The notes beneath the pieces are model-generated. The model searched no databases. It saw only the letters and a program-made list of their open reading frames with translations, and had not been told where the DNA came from. DNA of 64,000 nucleotides from Nibricoccus aquaticus. GTDB taxonomy: Bacteria > Verrucomicrobiota > Verrucomicrobiia > Opitutales > Opitutaceae. Shown here in pieces: positions 46,287 to 54,405 of the stretch. The translations under genes and the position numbers were made by a program. The stretch lies in contig NZ_CP023344.1 of the NCBI RefSeq assembly GCF_002310495.1, positions 372,001 through 436,000 of the forward strand. Reading direction: 5' to 3'. Position 1 is the stretch's first letter. Every line of letters begins with the position of its first letter.

Positions 46287-49082
46287 ATGTCCTCTTGGGA
46301 TGTTCAATTTCGCAACGGGATCTACCTCCCGCAAATCGACTGGTGGCTCGACGCCCACCACCCCGTCGAGCGCTCCTTCGTTTCCCACGCGCACTTCGAT
46401 CACCTCGCGCCGCACAAAGAAATTCTCTGCTCCGAAGGCACCGCCCGCCTCATGCGCGCCCGCATGAACACCGAACGCCGCGAACACGTCATCCCTTTCG
46501 GCCACACCGAACCACTCACGCCCGACACTACCGTCACGCTGCATCCCGCCGGCCACATCTACGGCTCCGCCCAAAGCCTCCTCGCGCACGCCGACCACGG
46601 CACGCTCCTGTACACCGGCGACTTCAAACTCCGCCGCGGCCTCTCCGCCGAACCCTGCGCCACCCCGCACGCCGACGTCCTCATCATGGAGACCACCTTC
46701 GGCCGCCCGCAGTACGTCTTCCCGCCCACCGAAAAAATCCTCGCCGACATCGCCGCCTTTTGCCGCGCCGCCCTCGAAGACAATGAAACGCCCGTACTTT
46801 TCGGATACAGCCTCGGCAAATCCCAGGAACTCCTCAGCGGCCTCGCCGCCGCGAAACTCCCGGTGATGCTCCACCCGCAAACCCACAAGCTCACCCAGAT
46901 CTACGAAGAGCTCGGTCTCACCTTCCCGCCCTACTGCGAATTCTCCGCCGCCGAACTCTCCGGCCACGTCGTCATCTGCCCGCCCCAGGCCGCGCAGTCT
47001 CCCTTCCTCAAAAAAATCCGCGCCCGCCGCACCGCCATGATCACCGGCTGGGCCCTCGATCCCGGCGCGATCTTCCGCTACCAATGCGACGCCGCCTTCC
47101 CGCTCTCCGATCACGCCGACTTCCCAGACCTACTCCGCTTCGTCGAACTCGTCGCCCCCAAACGCGTCCTCACCCTCCACGGCTTCTCCTCCGACTTCGC
47201 CCGCACCCTCCGCGACCGCGGCATCGAAGCCTGGGCCATCAACCAGGACAACCAACTCGAGATGCCACTCGCCGTCTCCGCCCCAATTACCAACTACGAA
47301 CTACAAACTCCCTCCGATTCCCCTTCGATCCCTTCGCCCGACCTTCGCGAGACAACTCCTTCCGACATTCCCTCCGACCTACCCACTACTCGCTACCCGC
47401 TACTCGCTACTTCTCCTTCCGACCTCACCTCCTTCGCGACAACCGCCGACCGCATCCGCGCCATCCCCTCCAAACTCGAAAAAATTGCCCTCCTCCGCGA
47501 CTACCTCGTCTCGCTCCCATCCGAAGAAGATGCCGCCCTCGCCGCCGTCTTCTTCACCGGCCGCCCCTTCCCCCAATCCGATCCGCGCACACTTAACATC
47601 GGCTGGTCCCTCCTTCGCCGCGCCATCCTCGAAGTCACCCGCCTTAACGTCGCCGACTTCAAGCAAACGTATCTGCGCTACAGCGACAGCGGCGACACCG
47701 CCGAAGCCCTGCTCACCGGCCGCACCACACCCGAGCCATTCACTCTCTCCGAAACCGCCGACTTCTTCGCCGCCCTCGCCGCCGCCCGCGGCCCCGCCGC
47801 CAAGCTCGACCTCTTCCAAACCCGTCTCGCCCGCCTCACGCCCGCCGCCGCGAAATACCTCATCAAGATCATCACCACCGATCTCCGCATCGGCCTCAAA
47901 GAAGGCCTCGTCGAAGAAGCCATCGCCGCCGCCACGAGCCGCCCTCTCGAATCCGTCCGAGAAGCCAACATGCTCAGCGGCGACCTCGCTCAAGTCGTCC
48001 GCGCCGCCCGCCGAGACGAACTCGCCAGCATCTCGCTCCGCATCTTCCACCCGCTCCAGTTCATGCTCGCGAGCCCCGAGCCCACAGCCGAAGCGATCCT
48101 CGAACGCCTCACCCCACCCGTCTGGCTCGAAGAAAAATACGACGGCATCCGCTGCCAGCTCCACAAACAAGGCCCGTGCGTCGAACTCTTTTCCCGCGAC
48201 CTCCACAACATCACCGCCCAATTCCCCGACCTCGCCCGCGCCGCCGCCTCGCTCCCCGCCGACGTCATCCTCGACGGCGAGTTGCTCGCCTGGCGCGACG
48301 GCCGCGCCCTCCCCTTCGCCGAACTCCAAAAACGCCTCGGTCGCAAAGGCGGCGACGACTTCTTCCTAGGCCAAGAGATTCCCATTTCCTTCTCCACCTA
48401 CGACCTCCTCTGGCTGAACGGAAATTCACTCCTAAAATCCCCTCTCCAAGACCGCCGTACCGCCCTCGAATCCATTCTTAATTCATCATTCCTAATTCAT
48501 AATTCCGCCCTCTACCTTGCCCCGGTCAAACCAGCCCAAACGGCGGGCGAAATCGACGCCGCCTTCCTCGCCTCCCGCCAGCGCGGCAACGAAGGCCTCA
48601 TGGCCAAAGATCCACAAAGCCCCTACACGCCCGGCCGTCGTGGACTCGCCTGGCTCAAACTCAAAAAAGCCTACGCCACGCTCGACGTCGTCGTGACCGG
48701 CGTCGAGTACGGCCACGGCAAACGACGCGGCGTCCTCAGCGATTACACATTCGCCATCCGCGACGACGCCACCGGCGCCCTCCTCACCGTCGGCAAAGCC
48801 TACTCCGGTCTCACCGATGCCGAGATCGCCCAATACACCGAACACTTCCTCGCCAACACCCTCGAAGAACACGGTCGCTTCCGCACCGTCACGCCCGACG
48901 TCATACTCGAAGTCGCTTTCGACTCCATTCAGGAAAGCAAACGCCACCCCAGCGGCTACGCCCTCCGCTTCCCGAGAATCGCCCGCATCCGCACCGACAA
49001 GACCCTCGCCGACATCGACACCCTCGAAACCTGCCGCCGCCTCGCCGGCCCCAACGCGTTCGCCCCAACCAAAACCGTTTGA
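46287..49082 (+). CDS. Ligase-associated DNA exonuclease fused to ATP-dependent DNA ligase
   Basis: 931 residues from ATG 46287 (MSSWDVQFRNGIYLPQIDWW); an open frame runs upstream to 46143 but has poor content. Residues 1-325: metallo-beta-lactamase/SNM1-like exonuclease with HAHFDH at 34-39. Residues about 385-931: DNA ligase with N-terminal DNA-binding domain, adenylated Lys617 in EKYDG, EGLMAKD at 769-775, WLKLKK at 789-794, and an OB domain. In most bacteria these are separate genes. The joining stretch (about 331-383, TNYELQTPSDSPSIP and TTRYPLLATSPSDLTS) is encoded by short-repeat tracts, and a third tract reads SSFLIHNSAL at about 733-741. Followed by the helicase and pdeM of the same repair module. 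Confidence 0.9.
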   Translation: MSSWDVQFRNGIYLPQIDWWLDAHHPVERSFVSHAHFDHLAPHKEILCSEGTARLMRARMNTERREHVIPFGHTEPLTPDTTVTLHPAGHIYGSAQSLLAHADHGTLLYTGDFKLRRGLSAEPCATPHADVLIMETTFGRPQYVFPPTEKILADIAAFCRAALEDNETPVLFGYSLGKSQELLSGLAAAKLPVMLHPQTHKLTQIYEELGLTFPPYCEFSAAELSGHVVICPPQAAQSPFLKKIRARRTAMITGWALDPGAIFRYQCDAAFPLSDHADFPDLLRFVELVAPKRVLTLHGFSSDFARTLRDRGIEAWAINQDNQLEMPLAVSAPITNYELQTPSDSPSIPSPDLRETTPSDIPSDLPTTRYPLLATSPSDLTSFATTADRIRAIPSKLEKIALLRDYLVSLPSEEDAALAAVFFTGRPFPQSDPRTLNIGWSLLRRAILEVTRLNVADFKQTYLRYSDSGDTAEALLTGRTTPEPFTLSETADFFAALAAARGPAAKLDLFQTRLARLTPAAAKYLIKIITTDLRIGLKEGLVEEAIAAATSRPLESVREANMLSGDLAQVVRAARRDELASISLRIFHPLQFMLASPEPTAEAILERLTPPVWLEEKYDGIRCQLHKQGPCVELFSRDLHNITAQFPDLARAAASLPADVILDGELLAWRDGRALPFAELQKRLGRKGGDDFFLGQEIPISFSTYDLLWLNGNSLLKSPLQDRRTALESILNSSFLIHNSALYLAPVKPAQTAGEIDAAFLASRQRGNEGLMAKDPQSPYTPGRRGLAWLKLKKAYATLDVVVTGVEYGHGKRRGVLSDYTFAIRDDATGALLTVGKAYSGLTDAEIAQYTEHFLANTLEEHGRFRTVTPDVILEVAFDSIQESKRHPSGYALRFPRIARIRTDKTLADIDTLETCRRLAGPNAFAPTKTV
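47284..47316 (-). repeat. Modular short repeat inside the exonuclease-ligase linker, unit TAGTTGGTAATT / GTAGTTCG
   Basis: Plus strand CAATTACCAACTACGAACTA then CAAACTCCCTCCG. In frame it gives ITNYELQTPSD. Has the common A-rich plus TCCG tail. Confidence 0.8.
47378..47416 (-). repeat. Modular short repeat inside the exonuclease-ligase linker, CTACTCGCTAC unit
   Basis: CCTACCCACTACTCGCTACC then CGCTACTCGCTACTTCTCC. Same as the tract before hprK (4577). Translated as TTRYPLLATSPS. Confidence 0.85.
48473..48508 (-). repeat. Modular short repeat inside the ligase domain, unit GAATTATGAATTA
   Basis: Plus strand CATTCTTAATTCATCATTCC then TAATTCATAATTCCGCC, reading SSFLIHNSAL in frame. It lies between conserved parts of the adenylation domain. 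Confidence 0.8.
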
Positions 49083-49084
49083 AT

Positions 49085-49107
49085 CGCGAAGACGCGAAGA
49101 CGCTAAG
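49085..49107 (+). repeat. Inverted copy of the GCGAAGAC short repeat
   Basis: CGCGAAGACGCGAAGACGC then TAAG, opposite in direction to the other elements. Pairs with 49286-49308 (22 of 23 positions). The only element seen with this orientation. Confidence 0.75.
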
Positions 49108-49149
49108 AGTCCAAAACATCACTCATCCGACGTGCTTACTCGTCTCTCA

Positions 49150-49200
49150 CCTGCGCCTCTTCGTTCCCTTCGGTCTCTTCTGTGAAACTTCCGAACTCCG
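49150..49200 (-). repeat. Degraded short repeat, GAAGAG / GAACGAAG unit
   Basis: Between the ligase and the helicase, plus strand CTGCGCCTCTTCGTTCCC then TTCGGTCTCTTCTG, and the tail GAAACTTCCGAACTCCG. Less regular than the others. Confidence 0.5.
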
Positions 49201-49219
49201 TCCCCACTCTCTACGACTC

Positions 49220-49268
49220 CAAGCTCCGTGTCCTCTGTGCCTCTGTGGTTAAAACAAAAACTCCGATT
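49220..49268 (-). repeat. Modular short repeat, unit CACAGAGG
   Basis: Plus strand CTCCGTGTCCTCTGTGCCTC then TGTGGTTAAAACAAAAACTCCG. Same family as 5676 and 52190. Confidence 0.85.
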
Positions 49269-49271
49269 CCT

Positions 49272-49317
49272 TCCTTCGCTCCGACCTTAGCGTCTTCGCG
49301 TCTTTGCGCTTAACCTA
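49272..49317 (-). repeat. Modular short repeat, unit GCGAAGAC
   Basis: Almost identical to 7754-7800 over about 47 bp including flanks. Plus strand CTTAGCGTCTTCGCGTCTTT then GCGCTTAACCTAA. Just upstream of the helicase gene. Confidence 0.85.
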
Positions 49318-49343
49318 AAGTTCGCCCGCTTTCGCCCCTCTCA

Positions 49344-52049
49344 ATGTTCACCCGCGTAGAAAAACCCGCCCTCACCGAGCCGCGCCTCTTCTCCGCCCTC
49401 CACCCCGAACTCGCCACCTGGTTCGCCAACAAATTCACCCACTTCTCCCCCGGCCAGCTCACCACCGTCCCCGAAATCCTCGCCGGCCACTCCGCCCTTC
49501 TCTGCTCGCCCACCGGTACCGGCAAAACCCTCGCCGCCTTCCTCGGCGTCTTCGATTACCTCGCCAAAGCTCACGACCGCAAAGAACTCCCCGCCGGACT
49601 AGTCGCCATCTACGTCTCGCCTCTCCGCGCGCTCACGTACGACCTCCAAAAAAATCTCCAAAGCCCGCTCGACGAACTCGGCTGGAAACACATCCGCGTC
49701 GCTTCCCGCAGCGGGGACACCACGCCCAAAGAGCGCGCCGCCCAACGCCGCAAGCCCCCGCACATCCTCGTCACCACGCCCGAAAGTCTGACGCTTCTCC
49801 TCAGCCAGCCGACCTGGATCGCCGCCTTCAAAACCGTCCGCTTCCTCATCATCGACGAACTCCACGCCCTCGCCGAAAACAAACGCGGCTCCCTCCTCAT
49901 GGCCTCCGCCGAGCGCCTAGAAGACGTCATCGCAACCGCGCACCGTTCTCCGACGCCCTCCACCCCGGTTTCCGGCTCATCCTCCGCTTTCACTCTTCCC
50001 TCTTCACCCTTCACTCTTCAACGCATCGGCCTCTCCGCCACCGTCGCCCCACTGGAAACGGTCGCCGAATTCCTCGTCGGCACCGACCGCCCCTGCCGCA
50101 TCATCGACATCGCCCCCTTCAAACGCGCCCACATCGAGCTCTTCTCCCCGCTCCGCAAAAATCCCTACCCACCCGCCGGCTGGGGCGGCGCCCGTCTCCA
50201 CAAAGAACTCTGCACGCTGCTCCTCCAGAAACGCACCACGCTCATCTTCACCAACACCCGCAGCGGAGCCGAAAGCATCGGCCTCCGCCTGAAACAACTC
50301 CTCCCTGACCTCGCTCCGCAGATCGAAGTCCACCACGCCTCGCTCGACCGTGCCGTCCGCCTCGAAGTCGAAGACCGACTCAAACGCGGCGAACTCCGCG
50401 CCGTGGTCTGCTCCACCAGTCTCGAACTCGGCATCGATATCGGTTCCATCGATACAGTCGTCATGGTCTCCGCGCCCAAAGGCGTCTCCCGCGCCCTCCA
50501 ACGCATCGGCCGCTCCGGCCACTCGATGAAGCAGACCAGCCACGGTGTCCTCTTCGCGACCAACATCAACGACCTCGTCGAGTGCACCGTCACCGCGCAG
50601 ATGATGGAGCGCCGCGAACTCGAACCCGTCCGCCTCCACGCCGATCCGCTCGATGTCCTCGCCCAACATCTCGTCGGCCTCGCCATCTTCAGCTCCGTCA
50701 CGCCCGACGAAGCCTTCGCCCTTCTCCGCCGCGCCCAGCCCTTCAAGGAACTCACCCGCGAAAAGTTCGACCGCGTTCTCCGCTACCTCGAAGGCGGCGG
50801 CGTGTCACTGGAACGCAACTACCGCGACGTCTTCGGCAAGATCCGCCTTGTCGACGGGCAACTCACGATCCCGTCGCCGCGCACCGCCCGCGACTTCTAC
50901 CAAAACGTCGGCACCATCGCCGCCTCACCGATGATCCAGGTCCGCCTCGGCCGCCGCAATTTAGGCCAGGTCGAGGAAATGTTCATGAAGGGCCTTCGCC
51001 CCGGAGACACTTTCGTCCTCAACGGCCGCACCGTCCGCCTCATCGAGACGCGTCTCCTCACCGCGAAAGTCGCCGAAGCTAAAAACTCCCTCCCGACCGT
51101 CCCCCGTTGGAACGCCAACAAAATGCCCCTCACCAGCGGCATCGCTCTCGAAGTCGCCCGCTTCCGCACCGAACTCGCTTCCCGCCTGCCCGCGCCCCCC
51201 GCGAATTCCCCCACGTCGATCAATCTCCACGCGTCACTCGCCGCCAACGTTGGCCGGATCGAGTCCGCCACCGACTGGCTTGCCACCGGCTACTCACTCT
51301 CCCGCGCGAACTCCGAAGCCATCGTCCGCCACTTCCTTCTTCAGTCCCAAATTTCCCGCGTCCCCACTACCGGCTTCTTCCTCATCGAGCGCTACGAAGA
51401 ACGCGGCCTCCTGCACTATTTCGTTCACTCCCTCATAGGTCGTTCGCCCAACGACGCGCTCTCCCGCATCATCGTCTGGCGCGTCAACCAGATCGTCGGC
51501 GGCAACGCCCGCGTCACCATCGATGACTACGGCTTTCTTCTCACCGTCGCACCTTTCCAAGCCATCGATCTGCCCACCTGGAAAAAACTCTTCGTGCGCG
51601 AGGGCGCCGAGGAAGCCCTTCGCTCCGCCCTCTCCGAAGCCGACCTCGTCAAATGGCAATTCCGCGGCGTCGCTCAAACCGGCCTCATGGTCCCACGCCG
51701 CGTCCACGGCCAGGAACGCGGCGCCCGCTCACTCCAGTGGAGCGCCGAGATCATCTTCGACGTCCTCCGCCGCCACGAGCCCGATCACCCGCTCCTTGAA
51801 GAAGCCTACGCCGAAGCCACGCTCCGCTTCCTCGATACACCCCGCGCCCTCCAATTCCTCGACGACGTCCACAACGTCCCGTGGGAACTCGTCCCCACCG
51901 ACCGCGTCAGCCCGTTTTCCTTTGGCATCTTCGTCAGTAAAATCAAAGAGACCATGACCCTCGAAGACCCCGAAACCACCATCGAGCGCCTCTACCACGA
52001 CAGGTACGGCGCCGACCTCGCAAACGTCCCGTCCGCGAATGACCAATGA
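49344..52049 (+). CDS. Ligase-associated DNA damage response DEXH-box helicase (Lhr-like)
   Basis: 901 residues. Helicase core: Walker A SPTGTGKT at 55-62, DELH box 171-174, SAT motif 231-233, C-terminal helicase domain with QRIGRSGHS-type motif VI, then a winged-helix and the large Lhr-type C-terminal region (DUF4145-like). Such helicases are found next to the ligase, exonuclease and PdeM genes in one repair module, as here. Residues about 200-226 are encoded by a short-repeat tract (SSSAFTLPSSPFTL) inserted between the DELH and SAT motifs. ATG start 261 bp after the ligase, in a gap full of repeats. Confidence 0.93.
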   Translation: MFTRVEKPALTEPRLFSALHPELATWFANKFTHFSPGQLTTVPEILAGHSALLCSPTGTGKTLAAFLGVFDYLAKAHDRKELPAGLVAIYVSPLRALTYDLQKNLQSPLDELGWKHIRVASRSGDTTPKERAAQRRKPPHILVTTPESLTLLLSQPTWIAAFKTVRFLIIDELHALAENKRGSLLMASAERLEDVIATAHRSPTPSTPVSGSSSAFTLPSSPFTLQRIGLSATVAPLETVAEFLVGTDRPCRIIDIAPFKRAHIELFSPLRKNPYPPAGWGGARLHKELCTLLLQKRTTLIFTNTRSGAESIGLRLKQLLPDLAPQIEVHHASLDRAVRLEVEDRLKRGELRAVVCSTSLELGIDIGSIDTVVMVSAPKGVSRALQRIGRSGHSMKQTSHGVLFATNINDLVECTVTAQMMERRELEPVRLHADPLDVLAQHLVGLAIFSSVTPDEAFALLRRAQPFKELTREKFDRVLRYLEGGGVSLERNYRDVFGKIRLVDGQLTIPSPRTARDFYQNVGTIAASPMIQVRLGRRNLGQVEEMFMKGLRPGDTFVLNGRTVRLIETRLLTAKVAEAKNSLPTVPRWNANKMPLTSGIALEVARFRTELASRLPAPPANSPTSINLHASLAANVGRIESATDWLATGYSLSRANSEAIVRHFLLQSQISRVPTTGFFLIERYEERGLLHYFVHSLIGRSPNDALSRIIVWRVNQIVGGNARVTIDDYGFLLTVAPFQAIDLPTWKKLFVREGAEEALRSALSEADLVKWQFRGVAQTGLMVPRRVHGQERGARSLQWSAEIIFDVLRRHEPDHPLLEEAYAEATLRFLDTPRALQFLDDVHNVPWELVPTDRVSPFSFGIFVSKIKETMTLEDPETTIERLYHDRYGADLANVPSANDQ
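49987..50020 (-). repeat. Modular short repeat inside the helicase gene, unit GAAGAGTGAAGGGTGAA
   Basis: Plus strand CTTTCACTCTTCCCTCTTCA then CCCTTCACTCTTCAAC, in frame as FTLPSSPFTLQ. Same family as 8190-8222. Confidence 0.85.
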
Positions 52050-52054
52050 TCGAG

Positions 52055-52080
52055 GTGGAGCGCGCACTCCGAGCGCGCTG
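52055..52080. repeat. REP-like palindrome AGCGCGC...GCGCGCT
   Basis: GTGGAGCGCGCACTCCGAGC then GCGCTG; stem AGCGCGC/GCGCGCT with loop ACTCCG-like. Lies just after the helicase stop. One copy here. Confidence 0.45.
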
Positions 52081-52144
52081 TTCACCATCGCCCGTTTTCA
52101 CCTCACTCAGCCGCCTCTCGTAACGAGCCACTATCTTCCCATCG

Positions 52145-52187
52145 CCAATCCTGTTCATCCTGTAATCCTGTCCAAAAATTTCCGTCC
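52145..52187 (-). repeat. Modular short repeat, unit CAGGATGAA / CAGGATTA
   Basis: Plus strand CCAATCCTGTTCATCCTGTA then ATCCTGTCCAAAAATTTCCG. Same family as 10151, 17044 and 63434. Confidence 0.85.
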
Positions 52188-52189
52188 TC

Positions 52190-52236
52190 CCAGTTCTCCG
52201 TGTCCTAGCTCCGTGCCCTCTGTGACCCCCTCCGAA
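52190..52236 (-). repeat. Modular short repeat, unit CACGGAG / CACAGAGG
   Basis: Plus strand GTTCTCCGTGTCCTAGCTCC then GTGCCCTCTGTGACCCCCTCCG. It directly precedes the GTG start of pdeM. Same family as 5676 and 49220. Confidence 0.85.
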
Positions 52237-52238
52237 AA

Positions 52239-52910
52239 GTGACGCCACCTCGCCACCAAATCTCCCCCGGCATCCACCTCGATTCCCGCCGCGCCCTCTT
52301 CATCGAGTCCCTCCGCATCCTCGTCGTCGCCGACCTCCACTGGGGCTACGTCGAATCCCACCGCGCCCGCGGCAACCTCCTCCCCCACTGGGGCGACGCC
52401 GAGATCGCCTCCCAACTCCGCTCCCTCATCGCCGACTACCAACCGCGCGAAATGATCTGGCTCGGCGACTCCCTCAACGCCCCCACCGGCCGCACCGCCG
52501 CCGAAAAATTCCTCACGGACTTATCCACGCCCACCGGCCCCGACATCTTCATCCTCGCCGGCAACCACGACCACCGCTGGTCCCGCGCCAATCTCCGCGA
52601 ACTCCAGCGCCCCGGCTTCTTCTTCCACCACGGCGACGACACCAAACTCAAAGCCCCCGCCGACACCCTCGAAATCATCGGCCACCACCACCCCGCCGTC
52701 TCGCTCTATGACGGAGCAGGCACGCGCCTGAAACTTCCCGCCCTCGTCGCTTCCTCAAGCCGTCTCATTCTACCCGCCTTCTCCCCGTGGTCCGCCGGCA
52801 CCAATTGGCTCAACTACGTGGAACCCAAAGAATTCCTCTGGGCAATTGCACCTTCCCGGATTTTCGCAGTCAAACCCGAGCACCACGGAATCCTCCGCGG
52901 TCGTCCATGA
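52239..52910 (+). CDS. pdeM: Ligase-associated DNA damage response endonuclease PdeM
   Basis: 223-residue metallophosphoesterase of the ligase-helicase-exonuclease repair module. Metal motifs: ADLHWGY (Asp32, His34), LGDSLNA (Asp77), AGNHDHRW (Asn109-His112), and GHHHPAV. GTG start directly after a short-repeat element; no ribosome site. The last gene of the module: its stop overlaps the start of the DUF3108 gene by ATGA. Confidence 0.92.
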   Translation: MTPPRHQISPGIHLDSRRALFIESLRILVVADLHWGYVESHRARGNLLPHWGDAEIASQLRSLIADYQPREMIWLGDSLNAPTGRTAAEKFLTDLSTPTGPDIFILAGNHDHRWSRANLRELQRPGFFFHHGDDTKLKAPADTLEIIGHHHPAVSLYDGAGTRLKLPALVASSSRLILPAFSPWSAGTNWLNYVEPKEFLWAIAPSRIFAVKPEHHGILRGRP

Positions 52911-53692
52911 AACTCCTGCCCGCTTTTCTCCTCTCACTCACCACCCTCGTCTGTTCCGCCGCCCTCCGCGCCGCTCCCATTTCTTTCGGCGACGGTGAAC
53001 GATTCAACTTCCGCGTCAGCTGGGGCCTCTTCAGCGAAGCCGCCGAGATCACCATCGCCGCCCGCGCCGAACAATCCGCCGGTCTCTCCCAGATCCGCGT
53101 CACCACCACCACCGCCACGCGCGGGATGATCCGCAAACTCTACTCCTTCGACGGACGCGCCGAATCCGTCTTCGACAGCACCGACGGCCGCATGCTCGCC
53201 GCAGTCGCCAGCACCTCCACCAAAAAGAAAAAGACCCACGCGATGGCCGTCTTCGACTACACCGCCGCCAACGTCCGCTACGAAGATTATCTCCGTCCAC
53301 ACCGCTCCCTCAACATCCCGCTGCCCGCCGGCCAGCCGATGGACCTCATCACGAGCCTCATCGAATCGCGCGCCTGGAATCTCAAAGTCGGCGACCGCCG
53401 CCCCACCACCGTGATGTTCGACGACGAGTTCTACGACCTCACCCTCGTCGCCGAAAAAATCGAGCGCGTCGAAACCCCCACCGGCACCTACGACACCCTC
53501 GTGATCGTCCCCCTCATGGAGAAAGACCCCAAAGGCATGTTCAAACGCGGCGGCACCGTCCGCGTCTGGATCTCCCAGGACGAAAAACACCTCCCCGTAA
53601 AACTCGAAGTCTCCCTCAAATACGGCACCGGCACCGCCTGGCTCACCGACTACCGCCCACCCTTCACGCCAGTCGCCCTCCGCCAACCCTGA
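52907..53692 (+). CDS. DUF3108 periplasmic protein
   Basis: 261 residues from ATG 52907 (MKLLPAFLLSL), with a signal peptide ending ALRAAP. Beta-rich domain with FRVSWGLFSEAAEITIAA and GTVRVWISQDEKHLPVKLEV, as in DUF3108 proteins, whose function is unknown. The overlap with pdeM may be no more than compact packing. A RAYT gene follows. Confidence 0.8.
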   Translation: MKLLPAFLLSLTTLVCSAALRAAPISFGDGERFNFRVSWGLFSEAAEITIAARAEQSAGLSQIRVTTTTATRGMIRKLYSFDGRAESVFDSTDGRMLAAVASTSTKKKKTHAMAVFDYTAANVRYEDYLRPHRSLNIPLPAGQPMDLITSLIESRAWNLKVGDRRPTTVMFDDEFYDLTLVAEKIERVETPTGTYDTLVIVPLMEKDPKGMFKRGGTVRVWISQDEKHLPVKLEVSLKYGTGTAWLTDYRPPFTPVALRQP

Positions 53693-53711
53693 ATCCGCGC
53701 GCTTCAGCCCC

Positions 53712-53737
53712 CGTAGGTCAGCGTGCTTGCACGCGCT
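53712..53737. repeat. REP palindrome, left of RAYT (GTGC TT GCAC)
   Basis: CGTAGGTCAGCGTGCTTGCA followed by CGCGCT. Hairpin stem GCGTGC/GCACGC. Same direction as the right copy at 54310. Confidence 0.85.
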
Positions 53738-53739
53738 TC

Positions 53740-54303
53740 GTGATCTGCTCGCCCGCTCTTGTATTACCGCCATTGCCTCGCAGCGTCGCCAACGTGCAAC
53801 CGCCCCGAGGGTTTGAGTCGCTCCGTAGCCATCGATGGTCATCGCGCTATTCGAGCTACTTTCTAACACTCTGCACAGCTGATCGCGCCGTCGGACTCAC
53901 ATCAAACCCGGTCGCCGCCGCGATTCGCCAGCAAGTCGATGCATGTGCCCACGACGGCCATTGGCGCCCCCGCGCCACAGTCATCATGCCCGACCACACG
54001 CACCTCCTCATCGAACTCACAGGCGCTCTCCCACTCGGCCGCGTCGTAGCGAGGCTCAAAACCAAAACTCGGTCTGCTCTCATCGCCGCCGGTCTCCGCT
54101 GGCAGGGAAATTACTACGAACATCGACTCCGCGATGGCGATGAGGTCGGGACCGTCCTGCAGTATATTTTCCTGAACCCCTACCGCGCTGGCCTCGTTCC
54201 AACGACTGAAATCTACCCGCATTTCTGGCTGCACGAAGACGACGCCCGACGATTCCGCCCCACGCTCGACGACGACCGCCCATTCCCCGAATGGCTCGCA
54301 TAA
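53740..54303 (+). CDS. REP-associated tyrosine transposase (RAYT; IS200/Y1-like)
   Basis: Up to 187 residues. Y1/HUH nuclease: HTH in MPDHTHLL (86-88) and the catalytic Tyr142 in QYIFLNPYRAGL. The fold strands SSYFLTLCTADR and WQGNYYEHRLRD are typical of the single-domain RAYT family that moves REP palindromes. REP copies lie on both sides (53712, 54310) and one inverted copy follows at 54381. The first codon in the open frame (GTG 53740) lies next to the left REP; GTG 53794 (MQPPRGFESL) is a likelier start. Confidence 0.88.
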   Translation: MICSPALVLPPLPRSVANVQPPRGFESLRSHRWSSRYSSYFLTLCTADRAVGLTSNPVAAAIRQQVDACAHDGHWRPRATVIMPDHTHLLIELTGALPLGRVVARLKTKTRSALIAAGLRWQGNYYEHRLRDGDEVGTVLQYIFLNPYRAGLVPTTEIYPHFWLHEDDARRFRPTLDDDRPFPEWLA

Positions 54304-54309
54304 CGCCGC

Positions 54310-54335
54310 CGTAGGCCAGCGTGCTTGCACGCGCT
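54310..54335. repeat. REP palindrome, right of RAYT
   Basis: CGTAGGCCAGCGTGCTTGCA followed by CGCGCT. Differs from the left copy at one position in the first twelve. Direct orientation. Confidence 0.85.
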
Positions 54336-54380
54336 CGGAAAAATCACGTCATCCGTCCTTCCGCCCAGGTTTTTCCAACC

Positions 54381-54404
54381 GCGCGAGCAAGCTCGCTGTC
54401 CTGC
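54381..54404. repeat. REP palindrome, inverted copy
   Basis: GCGCGAGCAAGCTCGCTGTC then CTGCC. Reverse complement GGCAGGACAGCGAGCTTGCT then CGCGC, matching the other two copies with compensating changes in the stem (GAGC/GCTC instead of GTGC/GCAC). It ends just before the glycosylase stop. Confidence 0.7.
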
Positions 54405-54405
54405 C

